A program made the position numbers and the translations under genes. Under the pieces are notes generated by a model. The model was given only the letters and a program-made list of their open reading frames with translations. It searched no databases and was not told where the DNA came from. Below, in pieces: positions 30,452 to 38,678 of a stretch of DNA of 64,000 nucleotides. Each line of letters starts with the position of its first letter. Position 1 is the first letter of the stretch. The DNA is from Spirochaetota bacterium (GTDB lineage: Bacteria > Spirochaetota > UBA4802 > JAGODF01): assembly GCA_029974015.1 (NCBI GenBank), contig JARKUF010000022.1:62001-126000 (forward strand), read 5' to 3'.

Positions 30452-31653
30452 CTCAGGCCGTCCCTGTATGCGCGGAGGATCCGCGTGGCCAGGGCCGCCT
30501 TGTGGACCTCGTCCGCTCCATCATAAATGCGGGCGGCCCTCTCGTGACGATAGAAGAAGGCCAGGACCGTGTCGTCGGTCATTCCGAGGCCTCCGTGTAA
30601 CTGGAGGGCCCTGTCCACCACGCGCTGCATGGTGTTGGCCACGACGTATTTAATCATCGAAACATCGTCCCGGGCTTCCTTGTGCCCCTCGTTTTCCATC
30701 CGCCACGCGGCGTAGAGGGTCATGAGCCGCGCCGCCTGGATTTCCGCGGCGGAGTCAGCGACCCATTGCTGCACAATCTGCCGGGACGCCAGGGGCTTCC
30801 CGTCCGGGGTGATTTTGCGTTCATTGGCGCGGCGGCAGAGCATGTCGAAGGACCTTCGGCAGATGCCGAGCCAGCGCATGCAGTGGTGGATTCGGCCCGG
30901 CCCCAGGCGCTCCTGGGCGATTACAAAACCCGCGCCCTCGCTTCCCAGCAGGTTTGTACGCGGCACCCTGCAATTCTGAAACAGTATCTCCCCATGGCTG
31001 AAGTAATCGCTCCCCTCATGCCCCATGACGGGGATGTTCCTCACGAGATTGAAGCCCGGCGTGTCCGTGGGGACGATTATCATGCTCGCCTGCAAATAGG
31101 TGGGGTTTTCAGGGTTGGTGACGGCCATGCAGATGGCGAACTTCGCCCCGTCCGCCGCGGTAGTATACCATTTGTGGCCGTTTATGACATAATCGTCACC
31201 GTCCTTCACGGCCGTTGTTTCCAACATCACCGGATTGGAGCCGGGCATGTCCACTTCGGTCATCGCGAAACAACTGCGGATATCGCCGTCTATAAGCGGG
31301 CGCAGGTACTTCTCCTTCTGCTCTTCGCTGCCATGCAGATGGAGTATCTCAATATTTCCCGCGTCGGGGGCCTGACAGTTGAACACATAGTGCCCAAGAG
31401 GGGTCCTGCCCAGGGCCTCGGAGACTAAGGCGTGGTCCATGAGGTCGAGGCCCATGCCTCCGTATTCTTTCGGGAGGTTGGGGCCCCAGAGCTCCATCCG
31501 CTTCACCATGTCGCGTTTTTTCTTCAGCTCGGGCAAAAGGTCGCGAAACTCCCTGCTTCGAAATTCGATTTCCATGGGGATGAGCTCCCTGTCGACGAAC
31601 TCATTGATCATCTCCAGAATGGCCTTCATTTTTTCCGATACCGTGAAATCCAT
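30448..31653 (-). CDS. Acyl-CoA dehydrogenase, ACAD10/11-LvaC type
   Basis: 401 residues. The ATG at 31653 is chosen for its GAGGTG site and because it matches the family N-terminus; an upstream start lacks support. FAD-enzyme signatures: CFAMTEVDMPGSNPVMLETT, DYVINGHKWYTTAADGAKF, LGPGRIHHCMRWLG and LQLHGGLGMTDDTVLAFFYR. The VDMPGSNP and HHCMRWLG variants are typical of the ACAD11-like branch, which with an APH kinase converts 4-hydroxyacyl-CoA to enoyl-CoA through a phosphorylated intermediate. Electrons or FAD turnover would involve the divergent EtfBA if it acts as an ordinary dehydrogenase. Confidence 0.88.
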   Translation of the reverse strand: MDFTVSEKMKAILEMINEFVDRELIPMEIEFRSREFRDLLPELKKKRDMVKRMELWGPNLPKEYGGMGLDLMDHALVSEALGRTPLGHYVFNCQAPDAGNIEILHLHGSEEQKEKYLRPLIDGDIRSCFAMTEVDMPGSNPVMLETTAVKDGDDYVINGHKWYTTAADGAKFAICMAVTNPENPTYLQASMIIVPTDTPGFNLVRNIPVMGHEGSDYFSHGEILFQNCRVPRTNLLGSEGAGFVIAQERLGPGRIHHCMRWLGICRRSFDMLCRRANERKITPDGKPLASRQIVQQWVADSAAEIQAARLMTLYAAWRMENEGHKEARDDVSMIKYVVANTMQRVVDRALQLHGGLGMTDDTVLAFFYRHERAARIYDGADEVHKAALATRILRAYRDGLR

Positions 31654-31748
31654 GTCGCACCTCTTTATTGTTTTCTTCCGCCGACAAATCCGGCGCACGC
31701 GTTTCCCCGAGTCCTTCCTCCGGGCATGCTTCTTAAAAAATTTGTTTT

Positions 31749-32459
31749 TTATCTATAAGTGACCAGACCGCCTTCCCCGGTTCTTTCAAGATGGTGCACC
31801 TCGTTAAAAGACTCGAGCATGATATCCGTCTCCGTGCACTTGAACCTCGTCACTGAAGAGTTCTTGATTTGCCAGGCGACGCGCATGGTGTTGACTTCGG
31901 AAAGCCCCAGGGCGCGGCCCACCGCCACGGAGACAGGCCCGCCCGATGTGATGACCGCCACCCTCTTCCCCCTGCCGTCACGCTTCATGACCGTATCGAG
32001 GCCGCGGTAAACGATGGCAACGAATTCCCGCCAGGGCATGAGGTTTTGCGCCCGGTACTCCCCGGACGACCATTTGTACATTGCCGCTTCGAAGACGCGC
32101 TGGAATGATTTTCTGTCAGCAAACAAATTTGCCGCGTCGACCTTGTACGAAGGGTCTTCGCTCAGCAGTTCGGGGATGAGGGCTTCCAGGACCGACCGCG
32201 AGTCGTATTCGGTCCATTCGGAGAGGGACACTGCTTCCGGAAGCCCGAATCCCTTCTCTTTCATGGCCTTACGGAGAGCGAGCTCTGTCCCCCTGTGCCT
32301 CACCAGTGGGCCCGTGTACACCGAGTCGAAGGCAATTTTTAAATCGGCAAGATATTCCCCGAGGAGCTCCGACTGGCGGACCCCCTTTTCGGAAAGCATG
32401 TCATAGTTCTCCTTGCCGAAGGAAGCCTGGCCATGCCTTATCAGATATAGAGTGCTCAT
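31749..32459 (-). CDS. Histidine phosphatase (phosphoglycerate-mutase fold)
   Basis: 236 residues from the ATG at 32459. The open frame extends 55 codons further upstream but would cross the divergent promoter. Phospho-histidine motif STLYLIRHGQASFG, then VYTGPLVRHRGTELAL, SEWTEYDSRSVLEALIPEL and VAVITSGGPVSVAVGRALG. Such phosphatases often accompany ACAD/APH kinase gene sets. It could remove phosphate from an overflow phospho-acyl intermediate, but the substrate is not known. First gene of the minus-strand acyl-CoA run. Confidence 0.8.
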   Translation of the reverse strand: MSTLYLIRHGQASFGKENYDMLSEKGVRQSELLGEYLADLKIAFDSVYTGPLVRHRGTELALRKAMKEKGFGLPEAVSLSEWTEYDSRSVLEALIPELLSEDPSYKVDAANLFADRKSFQRVFEAAMYKWSSGEYRAQNLMPWREFVAIVYRGLDTVMKRDGRGKRVAVITSGGPVSVAVGRALGLSEVNTMRVAWQIKNSSVTRFKCTETDIMLESFNEVHHLERTGEGGLVTYR

Positions 32460-32523
32460 ATCGCTTTTGCCATCCTTGAAACAAAATGCTGAGAGGGCGT
32501 AAAAAGTCAAGAAATTAATATAG

Positions 32524-32533
32524 CGAGCGCTCG
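32524..32533. promoter_or_regulatory. CGAGCGCTCG palindrome in divergent promoter region
   Basis: A perfect 10-bp palindrome CGAGCGCTCG flanked by AT-rich sequence (TTAATATAG on the left, TTTTTTT on the right), midway between the phosphatase start (32459) and etfB start (32623). Shape and position suit a TetR-family dimer controlling both operons. The candidate regulator is the TetR at 29738. Confidence 0.5.
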
Positions 32534-32622
32534 TTTTTTTCTTGCTTTTTTTATGCCCCCGGAGCACTATGCGTATCACCGGGAAGGAAACATTCGGCCC
32601 TTCCCGCTTAAAAAAGGACAGC

Positions 32623-33396
32623 ATGAAGATACTCGTTTGCGTAAAACAGGTGGCGGATTCGGAATCCCATTTTGAGATATCTCAGGACGGGAAAAACATC
32701 GTATGCCGGGCCCCGACATCATACCGCATCAACAGCTATGACGAATACGCCATAGAAGAGGCCCTCCTCGCCGCCGAGGGCAGTCCCGGGTCCAGCGTAG
32801 AGGTCATCTCCATCGGCCCGGACCGCGTAAAGGAAGCGCTCCGGCGGGCCCTTTCCATGGGGGCCGCGGAAGCCCATCATCTACTCGTTGAAGATGCGGA
32901 CCTCCTTACTCCGGAATCGCGGGCCCGCATCATTGCCGATTTCGCCGCCGGCCGCTCGTACGACCTCATCTTCACCGGCGTGATGTCCGAAGACCGTGGA
33001 GGCTCCGCCGTGGGCCCTATGACGGCAGAGCTCCTTGGAATGCCGCTGGCTACCCATGTAATGGCCCTTTCAATTGACGAAGAAAACAAATCAATTCAAG
33101 TTGAACGTGAAATCGACGGCACACGCCGCCACCAACTGCGTCTTCCCATGCCCGCCCTGCTTACCGTCCAATCCGGAATAAACCGCCCCAGGTACCCTTC
33201 CCTTTCTAATGTGCTCCGCGCAAAGGCGCAGGAAATACCCGGGCTTCTTCCCGGAGGAGAGGCGCGCCCCGGGGACTTCCTTACAAGAAAGCTCACCCTT
33301 CCGCCGGATACGCGCCGCGGAGTCCTTCTTCAGGAGGACAGCAATAGCATGGCCGATAAATTGCTTGAGTACCTCCACTCCATTTCAATCCTGTGA
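32623..33396 (+). CDS. etfB: Electron transfer flavoprotein beta subunit
   Basis: 257 residues. The ATG at 32623 follows AAAAAAGGACAGC. Typical start MKILVCVKQVADSE, then NSYDEYAIEEALLAAE, the loop GPDRVKEALRRALSMGAAEA and YDLIFTGVMSEDRGGSAVGPM. The nucleotide/AMP-binding end has VEREIDGTRRHQLRLPMPALLTV and SLSNVLRAK. It forms a heterodimer with EtfA that takes electrons from acyl-CoA dehydrogenases; the divergent acyl-CoA dehydrogenase is the likely donor. Nothing tells whether it is of the bifurcating kind. Confidence 0.93.
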   Translation: MKILVCVKQVADSESHFEISQDGKNIVCRAPTSYRINSYDEYAIEEALLAAEGSPGSSVEVISIGPDRVKEALRRALSMGAAEAHHLLVEDADLLTPESRARIIADFAAGRSYDLIFTGVMSEDRGGSAVGPMTAELLGMPLATHVMALSIDEENKSIQVEREIDGTRRHQLRLPMPALLTVQSGINRPRYPSLSNVLRAKAQEIPGLLPGGEARPGDFLTRKLTLPPDTRRGVLLQEDSNSMADKLLEYLHSISIL

Positions 33397-33404
33397 GCCC
33401 AGTC

Positions 33405-34406
33405 ATGACCAATTCAATATTCATAATGTTAGATCACGAAGAAGGAACGATTAGCGCCCACTCCTATGAACTCGCCGCCGCCGCGCGAAGTATCGCTGAA
33501 GGAGAGGGCCTCTCCATCATGGCACTGGGGGCGTGGAATGATGTGCCGCCTGAAAGTGGGAAATTTGCCCGCGAGACGGGAGTCGACCTCATCGTCCTCG
33601 TAAATCCTGGACTGCGCCATTACAGCGCGGAAGCGTATATCAACGCCTGTGCTCCTTTTTTTATTGAGCGAAGGCCGCTCCTTGTCCTGGGGGCCCATAA
33701 TGCCCGGGGATGCGATTTCGCACCTGCCCTGGCGCTGCGCACCGGCCTCGCCTGCGCGACCGGTGCGGAGGAAATCTTTGCGGAAAAGGACGCCTTTCGG
33801 GCCGTAAGGACGATATGGCATGGAAAGGTCCGCGAGGAACTCACCGTGGTAAAGCCGGCCCTCGTTACGCTGATGCCCGGGGCATATAGCTACGAAAAAA
33901 ACGGAAACATCCGCCCGGGCTCCGTGACGGCTATGGCCATTGACCTCCCCCCCGGTAAAACTTCCCCCATGCCGCCCATCAGCACCCGGACCGGCGAAGG
34001 AGCGGGGCTTTCGGAGGCCGAGGTGGTCGTTGCGGCCGGCAGGGGTGTGGGCGGCACTGACAATATGGCGCTTCTCCGCGGTCTGGCGGGGCTCTTCCCG
34101 CGCTCTGCCATCGGAGGAACGAGGGGCGCCTGCGATATGGGGCTTGTGAGCTATGGTGCCCAGGTGGGGATGACGGGGCGAACCGTGTCGCCGCGCCTTT
34201 ATATCGCCTGCGGCATTTCCGGGTCTGCCCAGCACATTGCCGGAATGAAAAATTCCCGCCACATCGTGCCCGTCAATCACGACCCCGATGCCCCAATTTT
34301 CCGCATCGCCGATATCGGCATAGTTGATAAGATTGAACGCTTCCTTCCAATCTTTAATGAAAAGGTTTCGGGACAGGGTAAAACCTCCGATGAACCTCAA
34401 AAATGA
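33405..34406 (+). CDS. etfA: Electron transfer flavoprotein alpha subunit
   Basis: 333 residues from the ATG at 33405. A GTG at 33393 overlapping the etfB stop is an alternative; neither has a strong ribosome site. The C-terminal FAD domain is clear: VVAAGRGVGGTDNM, FPRSAIGGTRGACDMGL (equivalent to the usual SR-x-D-x-G region), GMTGRTVSPRLYIACGISGS, QHIAGMKNSRHIVPVNHDPD and IFRIADIGIVDK. Translation is coupled to etfB and overlaps the next gene by 17 nt. Confidence 0.93.
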   Translation: MTNSIFIMLDHEEGTISAHSYELAAAARSIAEGEGLSIMALGAWNDVPPESGKFARETGVDLIVLVNPGLRHYSAEAYINACAPFFIERRPLLVLGAHNARGCDFAPALALRTGLACATGAEEIFAEKDAFRAVRTIWHGKVREELTVVKPALVTLMPGAYSYEKNGNIRPGSVTAMAIDLPPGKTSPMPPISTRTGEGAGLSEAEVVVAAGRGVGGTDNMALLRGLAGLFPRSAIGGTRGACDMGLVSYGAQVGMTGRTVSPRLYIACGISGSAQHIAGMKNSRHIVPVNHDPDAPIFRIADIGIVDKIERFLPIFNEKVSGQGKTSDEPQK

Positions 34407-35718
34407 TTTTCTTACCATACTCCGGGGGGCCCTGCAAGCAGTGGACCCACATGAGGCCCTCCTCCGGCTCCTCGACCTGGAGACAGGCAGCCTACTTATG
34501 GGCGGGACGCGAAAAGAGGCCCTGGACCTGGAGTCCTTTGACCGGGTCTTCGTCGTAGGCACCGGAAAGGCGACTGCCTCCATGGCAAGGGCCGTGGAAG
34601 AGCGCCTTGGCCCCGCAATCACCGGCGGCCTTATCATCGTAAAGGACGGGCACACAGAAAAACTCGAACGGGTGCGCCAGCTTGAAGCTTCCCATCCCGT
34701 GCCTGATGAACGGGGCCTCGCCGCGGGGCGGGACCTGCTCGGGCTCCTGGAAGATTGCGGAGAAAGGGACCTCGTCATCGCCCTGATATCCGGAGGCGGT
34801 TCCGCCCTCCTCCCGGCCCCGGCGGAGGGTATCACACTTGAGGAAAAAAGGGCGGTCACCGAACTCCTCCTTCGCTCGGGGGCTTCTATTGGCGAGATGA
34901 ACGCCGTGAGGAAACATCTCTCACGGGCCAAGGGGGGCCTGTTAGCCCGTGCCGCTTTCCCGGCTACGGTGCTCAACTTCATGGTGTCCGATGTCGTGGG
35001 AGATGATGTCGGCATCATCGCCTCGGGGCCCTTCTCCCCCGACCGCTCAACCTTCGCCGATGCAAGGGCCGTCCTTGAAAGATACGGTATCGCGGAGAAA
35101 ACGCCCGCTTCGGTGCTGCTGCGCTTTGCCGATGGGGTTGCGGGAAGGATAGAAGAAACGCCGAAGCCCGGCGACGCCGCCTTCGAGCGCGTGCGCCAAT
35201 TCATAATAGCGTCAAATCTCCATGCCCTCTCAGGGGCAAGGGACGCCGCTGCGCGCCTGGGGTATCATCCTCTGATACTCTCGTCGATGATAGAAGGAGA
35301 CACCGCCGATGCCGCCCGCTGGCACTGCAGTATCGCACGGGAAATACTCAGCTCCGGCAACCCGGTCCCGCGGCCGGCCTGCATCATCTCGGGAGGGGAA
35401 ACGACCGTGCGCGTCCTCGGAAGCGGCCTTGGCGGCAGGAACATGGAATTCGCCCTCATCGCCGCCGGAGAAATTGAAGGGCTGGAGGGCGTCCTCGTGG
35501 GAAGCGCGGGGACCGACGGCACCGACGGCCCCACCGACGCCGCCGGCGCCATGGCCGACGGGAGCACAATAGCGCGGGCCCGTGAAGCCGGGATGGATCA
35601 TGCCGACTATATTCTAAGAAACGACTCGTATCATTTCTTCGAGGCCCTGGGAGACCTCGTCACAACTGGGCCCACGGGGACCAATGTGATGGATGTGCGG
35701 ATAATGCTTGTTGTGTGA
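34390..35718 (+). CDS. Glycerate 2-kinase (DUF4147/MOFRL family)
   Basis: 442 residues from the ATG at 34390, inside the end of etfA. N-terminal domain: FLTILRGALQAVDPHEALLR, VFVVGTGKATASMARAVEE, ASHPVPDERGLAAGRDLL, DLVIALISGGGSALLPAPAEG and MNAVRKHLSRAKGG. C-terminal MOFRL domain: CIISGGETTVRVLGSGLGGRN and GSAGTDGTDGPTDAAGA. Class II glycerate kinases make 2-phosphoglycerate from glycerate. Coupling to ETF genes is unusual and may reflect a hydroxyacid pathway, or simply gene packing. Reliable family call; role in this operon uncertain. Confidence 0.88.
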   Translation: MNLKNDFLTILRGALQAVDPHEALLRLLDLETGSLLMGGTRKEALDLESFDRVFVVGTGKATASMARAVEERLGPAITGGLIIVKDGHTEKLERVRQLEASHPVPDERGLAAGRDLLGLLEDCGERDLVIALISGGGSALLPAPAEGITLEEKRAVTELLLRSGASIGEMNAVRKHLSRAKGGLLARAAFPATVLNFMVSDVVGDDVGIIASGPFSPDRSTFADARAVLERYGIAEKTPASVLLRFADGVAGRIEETPKPGDAAFERVRQFIIASNLHALSGARDAAARLGYHPLILSSMIEGDTADAARWHCSIAREILSSGNPVPRPACIISGGETTVRVLGSGLGGRNMEFALIAAGEIEGLEGVLVGSAGTDGTDGPTDAAGAMADGSTIARAREAGMDHADYILRNDSYHFFEALGDLVTTGPTGTNVMDVRIMLVV

Positions 35719-35728
35719 AAGCGTCGCT

Positions 35729-36730
35729 TCAAAGCCCGGTGAAAAGCACCTTCCGCCCGGCTATACGGTGAGTCACAAGCCCCTGTTTTTCCAGATACTC
35801 AAGCGTCACCAGAATCCATCCCTCGGCAATACGGTATGTAAACCAGCTTTTCTTCTGGTACAGGCGGTCAAGCATTTCGCGGAGAGTCACGCCAGAAGCG
35901 CCGCAGGTCCTGATCAGGTCGAGGACCTGGCGGGTCCTTTCATCACGCCATTGCAAAATTTCGCCGATCCTTTCACGCGGGTTGACGATGGGGCTCCCAT
36001 GGGCCCCTAAGATGAGGGAAAGCCCCGGGAGGTCCCGAATGTATTTCAAAGAAGCGATATACGCTTCGAGATCGGATTTGGGGGGCCCGAGCCAGGTGGT
36101 GACGCTCCTCAGAATATTGTCCCCGGCGAAGAGGACGCCGGTGCCCGGATTGTAGAGGCTGATATGGTCCTCCGAATGGCCCGGCGAGTGGATTATCCGC
36201 CAGGGACGCCCATTTATGTCGATATATCCCTGGTTATCTATTATCCTGTCCGGATCGGGGATGAAATCGGTGCCATAGGCTTTCTCGTAGAAGAAGCTCC
36301 ATATCCGCCCCAGGGTCGCCTTCGAGACGCGCTCTACCACCGGGTTTCTAATCTTCGATGGAATATGGCCTTCTACATTGTACGAAGAGCGATAGGCTTC
36401 CCGTGACGCCAGGATGTCGTGCATCGATTTCGTAAGGATGATGGAAAGCCCTAATTTTTTCCGCAGGGAAACCAGTCCGGAAAAATGGTCGGGATGCGCG
36501 TGGCTCGGCATTATGCGGGTTACGTTGAAAGGAACGCCCCTGGCAAGGCATTCCTTTTGCACCTCCCGAAACTTCTCTGTAAAATATTGGACATCTTTTC
36601 TGGTGCCGTATCCGCCGTCAAAGACGAGGCCCTCAGGCCCGGTGATGATGAAGATGTTCACCGGAGGCCTCATGACGCCGCGTGAGGCCCCCTCCGTCAC
36701 CTGGAAGATGCCCGGGAACACTTCAACCAT
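35729..36730 (-). CDS. Metallo-beta-lactamase-fold hydrolase (LACTB2-like)
   Basis: 333 residues. Metal ligands: MPSHAHPDHFSGLV (HxHxDH), IIHSPGHSEDHISL, LFAGDNIL and LILGAHGSP. The C-terminal ~60 residues are a winged-helix-like tail (TLREMLDRLYQKKSWFTYRIAEGWILVTLEYLEKQGLV, quoted in parts), as in LACTB2-type hydrolases and glyoxalase II relatives. Converges on the glycerate kinase. Possible thioesterase for acyl-CoA by context, but not demonstrable from the sequence. Confidence 0.85.
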   Translation of the reverse strand: MVEVFPGIFQVTEGASRGVMRPPVNIFIITGPEGLVFDGGYGTRKDVQYFTEKFREVQKECLARGVPFNVTRIMPSHAHPDHFSGLVSLRKKLGLSIILTKSMHDILASREAYRSSYNVEGHIPSKIRNPVVERVSKATLGRIWSFFYEKAYGTDFIPDPDRIIDNQGYIDINGRPWRIIHSPGHSEDHISLYNPGTGVLFAGDNILRSVTTWLGPPKSDLEAYIASLKYIRDLPGLSLILGAHGSPIVNPRERIGEILQWRDERTRQVLDLIRTCGASGVTLREMLDRLYQKKSWFTYRIAEGWILVTLEYLEKQGLVTHRIAGRKVLFTGL

Positions 36731-36846
36731 CAGCGGTCCTCCATGTGGCGATAATCAGCGCGTGACCTTCCATGTCAACATCAATATAAAATGCCACCGT
36801 GTTCAATGTGTAAAAAATGTGACGCTCCTAAACACCTATCGATGGC

Positions 36847-36868
36847 GACGCGGTATTTTTTCCGCGTC
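36847..36868 (-). terminator. Hairpin at the 3' end of the exported-protein gene
   Basis: GACGCGG-AAAAAATA-CCGCGTC on the minus strand. It begins at the stop codon of the gene ending at 36867. No T-run follows, so it may be a stability hairpin rather than a classical terminator. Confidence 0.4.
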
Positions 36869-37574
36869 ATTCGGCCGATATCCGCTCCCACTCAAAATGC
36901 GCCCTGCTCTTTCGGAGACGCGTTTCCCTCGCGCGGAACATCGTGTACTCATCCCAGAGCGAGTCGGTGAAGTACTCGGGCCCGCACTTCCAGGCGCGTT
37001 CCCCCGCGCGGGGTGCCGCGTCGGCGCCGTCGGCCTTCTCGAAGAGGTGGTTCCACGACGCGACGCGGAACGCGGGCGTTTCCTGGAAGATGCCGTCGAA
37101 CGCGACGTTCTCGTGCTTCACGGTGAACGTGTACGGGCTGTAGTCCTTCGGGCGCTCGTAGCGTATCGAGACAACCTTTCCCCGGCGATCAACCCTGACC
37201 GCGATCATCTCCACGTCGCCCTTTCCAAACATGAAGCGCTGTATCCGCAGCCCCCCGGTGTAGAGCGCCCGGCTCAGGAACGGCATGAGGCCGCCGGAGT
37301 CGTTGCGTTCGCGCTCCCAGACGGGATGGTAGGCGACGTGGAGGCTGCCGTCCCCGTCGCGCGCCGCGCGGTAGTAGCACTTCAGCGGGAAGCCGAAGGT
37401 CGCGTTCGAGAGGAGGACCGGCGCGTACCTTGCCGCGATCGCATCGTCCTTCACCGGAGTGAAGCCCGGCGCCGCGGATTCGAGCACCCTCACCGTTGAG
37501 CTGAAGAACGCGATGGCGGCAATTGCTAGGACGGGCAGCAGGGTAAGCAGTGCGATTTTCTTCACCGGTTTCAT
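36867..37574 (-). CDS. Exported or membrane-anchored protein of unknown function
   Basis: 235 residues starting at the ATG at 37574. N-terminal hydrophobic segment KKIALLTLLPVLAIAAIAFF with no obvious cleavage site, probably a signal anchor. The rest is soluble: DAIAARYAPVLLSNATFGFP, LHVAYHPVWERERNDSGGLM, SIRYERPKDYSPYTFTVKHENV, KCGPEYFTDSLWDEY. I do not recognise the family. The codon composition is markedly GC-rich compared with its neighbours (runs such as GCGCCGTCGG), which could point to separate ancestry. Confidence 0.65.
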   Translation of the reverse strand: MKPVKKIALLTLLPVLAIAAIAFFSSTVRVLESAAPGFTPVKDDAIAARYAPVLLSNATFGFPLKCYYRAARDGDGSLHVAYHPVWERERNDSGGLMPFLSRALYTGGLRIQRFMFGKGDVEMIAVRVDRRGKVVSIRYERPKDYSPYTFTVKHENVAFDGIFQETPAFRVASWNHLFEKADGADAAPRAGERAWKCGPEYFTDSLWDEYTMFRARETRLRKSRAHFEWERISAE

Positions 37575-37621
37575 GAACAATCCTTACATCCATCTATCCA
37601 TGCTTTTCCCCGGCATGCCCG

Positions 37622-38481
37622 TTACGCTTCGGAATAGCGGATTCCGTTCTTGCCGTGTTTCTTCACCTCGTACATCAGGCTGTCGGCACGCTCGATAAAC
37701 TCGTCCACCGAGAGAATGCCGTCAGCGAACGTCACAACGCCGATGCTGAACGAAATGACCTCCCAGCCGTTGACGGCCTTCAGCCTGTCGAGCTCGGAAA
37801 GTATCCTTTCCAGAATTGCCCTGATCCCGTCATGGGTCACGCCGGGGAAGAGTATCACGAATTCGTCCCCCCCCCGACCCGCGCGACGGAATCAATGGTC
37901 CGGATGTTCTTTTTCACCGTTTCCACGAGCTCCACGAGGATGCGGTCACCCGCTCTGTGGCCCAGTGTGTCGTTCACTGTCTTGAAATTGTCGATATCGA
38001 TATAGGACAGGGCCAACGGACTCTTGCGCCGCTTTGAAGTTTCTATCTCCCTGGCTAGCACCTCGTACAGGTACTTCCTGTTGAAGCTTCCGGTCAGGGC
38101 GTCGGTCCGTGACAGCTCCTTTTCCTTTTCAAAAAGATTATTGAGCTTGTTGATGATGAAGGCGACCAGCAGAAAAACCATAAGGCGCATCAGGGCGTTC
38201 CAGACGGCTATCGCCGGGTGGCTGTAGTTGTGGCCCGTGGTGAAGTCGGCCCAGTACCATGATGCCGCCGAGAGCACAGAGATGAGTGCCGCGGCGGGCA
38301 TGTTGATCCGCCAGGACGCGAGAATTACCGGGATGAGGTAGAATATCGAAAAGGATATCTCGTAGCCGGTGTAAAAATCTATCAGGCCAAGCACGAAGAT
38401 CATGGCAAGGCATGCCGAGAAAACGAGATACCGCGGCATTCGTGTTGCCGTTGCGGCGATTCCGGAATATATCCTGTTCAT
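37622..38481 (-). pseudogene. Membrane diguanylate cyclase frameshifted in the GGDEF poly-G tract
   Basis: Starts at the ATG at 38481. Several transmembrane helices (YLVFSACLAMIFVLGLIDF, SFSIFYLIPVILASWRI, LISVLSAASWYWADF, LMRLMVFLLVAFIINKL), then a GGDEF domain RTDALTGSFNRKYLYE, YIDIDNFKTVNDTLGHRAGD, RTID I-site, ARVGG. Nine Gs (plus-strand C 37867-37875) follow GTC where seven would encode VGGDEF. Translation instead reads GGGTNS and stops at 37855. The continuation in the other frame (EFVILFPGVTHDGIRAILER ... GKNGIRYSEA) is intact to 37622, giving 285 residues if restored. Either a recent or phase-variable frameshift, or a homopolymer error in the assembly. Confidence 0.8.
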
Positions 38482-38607
38482 GGGCGATGTACACTCATGT
38501 AATCTTGTCCTGGCGGCCCGCCCCCCTGTGTCCGACGGGCACGGCGAAACGTCGCGTGGCCGGCCCGTGCCGGTGGATGGATGATAGTGTATCCGCCGCC
38601 GGCGGAC

Positions 38608-38613
38608 TGTCAA
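38608..38613 (-). promoter_or_regulatory. Possible -35 box upstream of the cyclase pseudogene
   Basis: TTGACA on the minus strand (38608-38613), with CACTAT 18 bp further at about 38584-38589 as a poor -10. The spacer holds CCGCCGGCGG. It lies 103 nt before the start at 38481. Weak evidence. Confidence 0.3.
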
Positions 38614-38678
38614 TGTATTAACAGGGGCTTCTTTAAATTTATTGCCAGCAATCCCGCTCCTTGACACAGGGGTTATTA

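Noticed and set aside
33429-35204. 591-codon open frame on the minus strand opposite etfA and the glycerate kinase
   Set aside because: Composition is Ser/Arg/Pro-rich shadow coding of the high-GC opposite strand; the plus-strand proteins are well conserved and fully explain the region.
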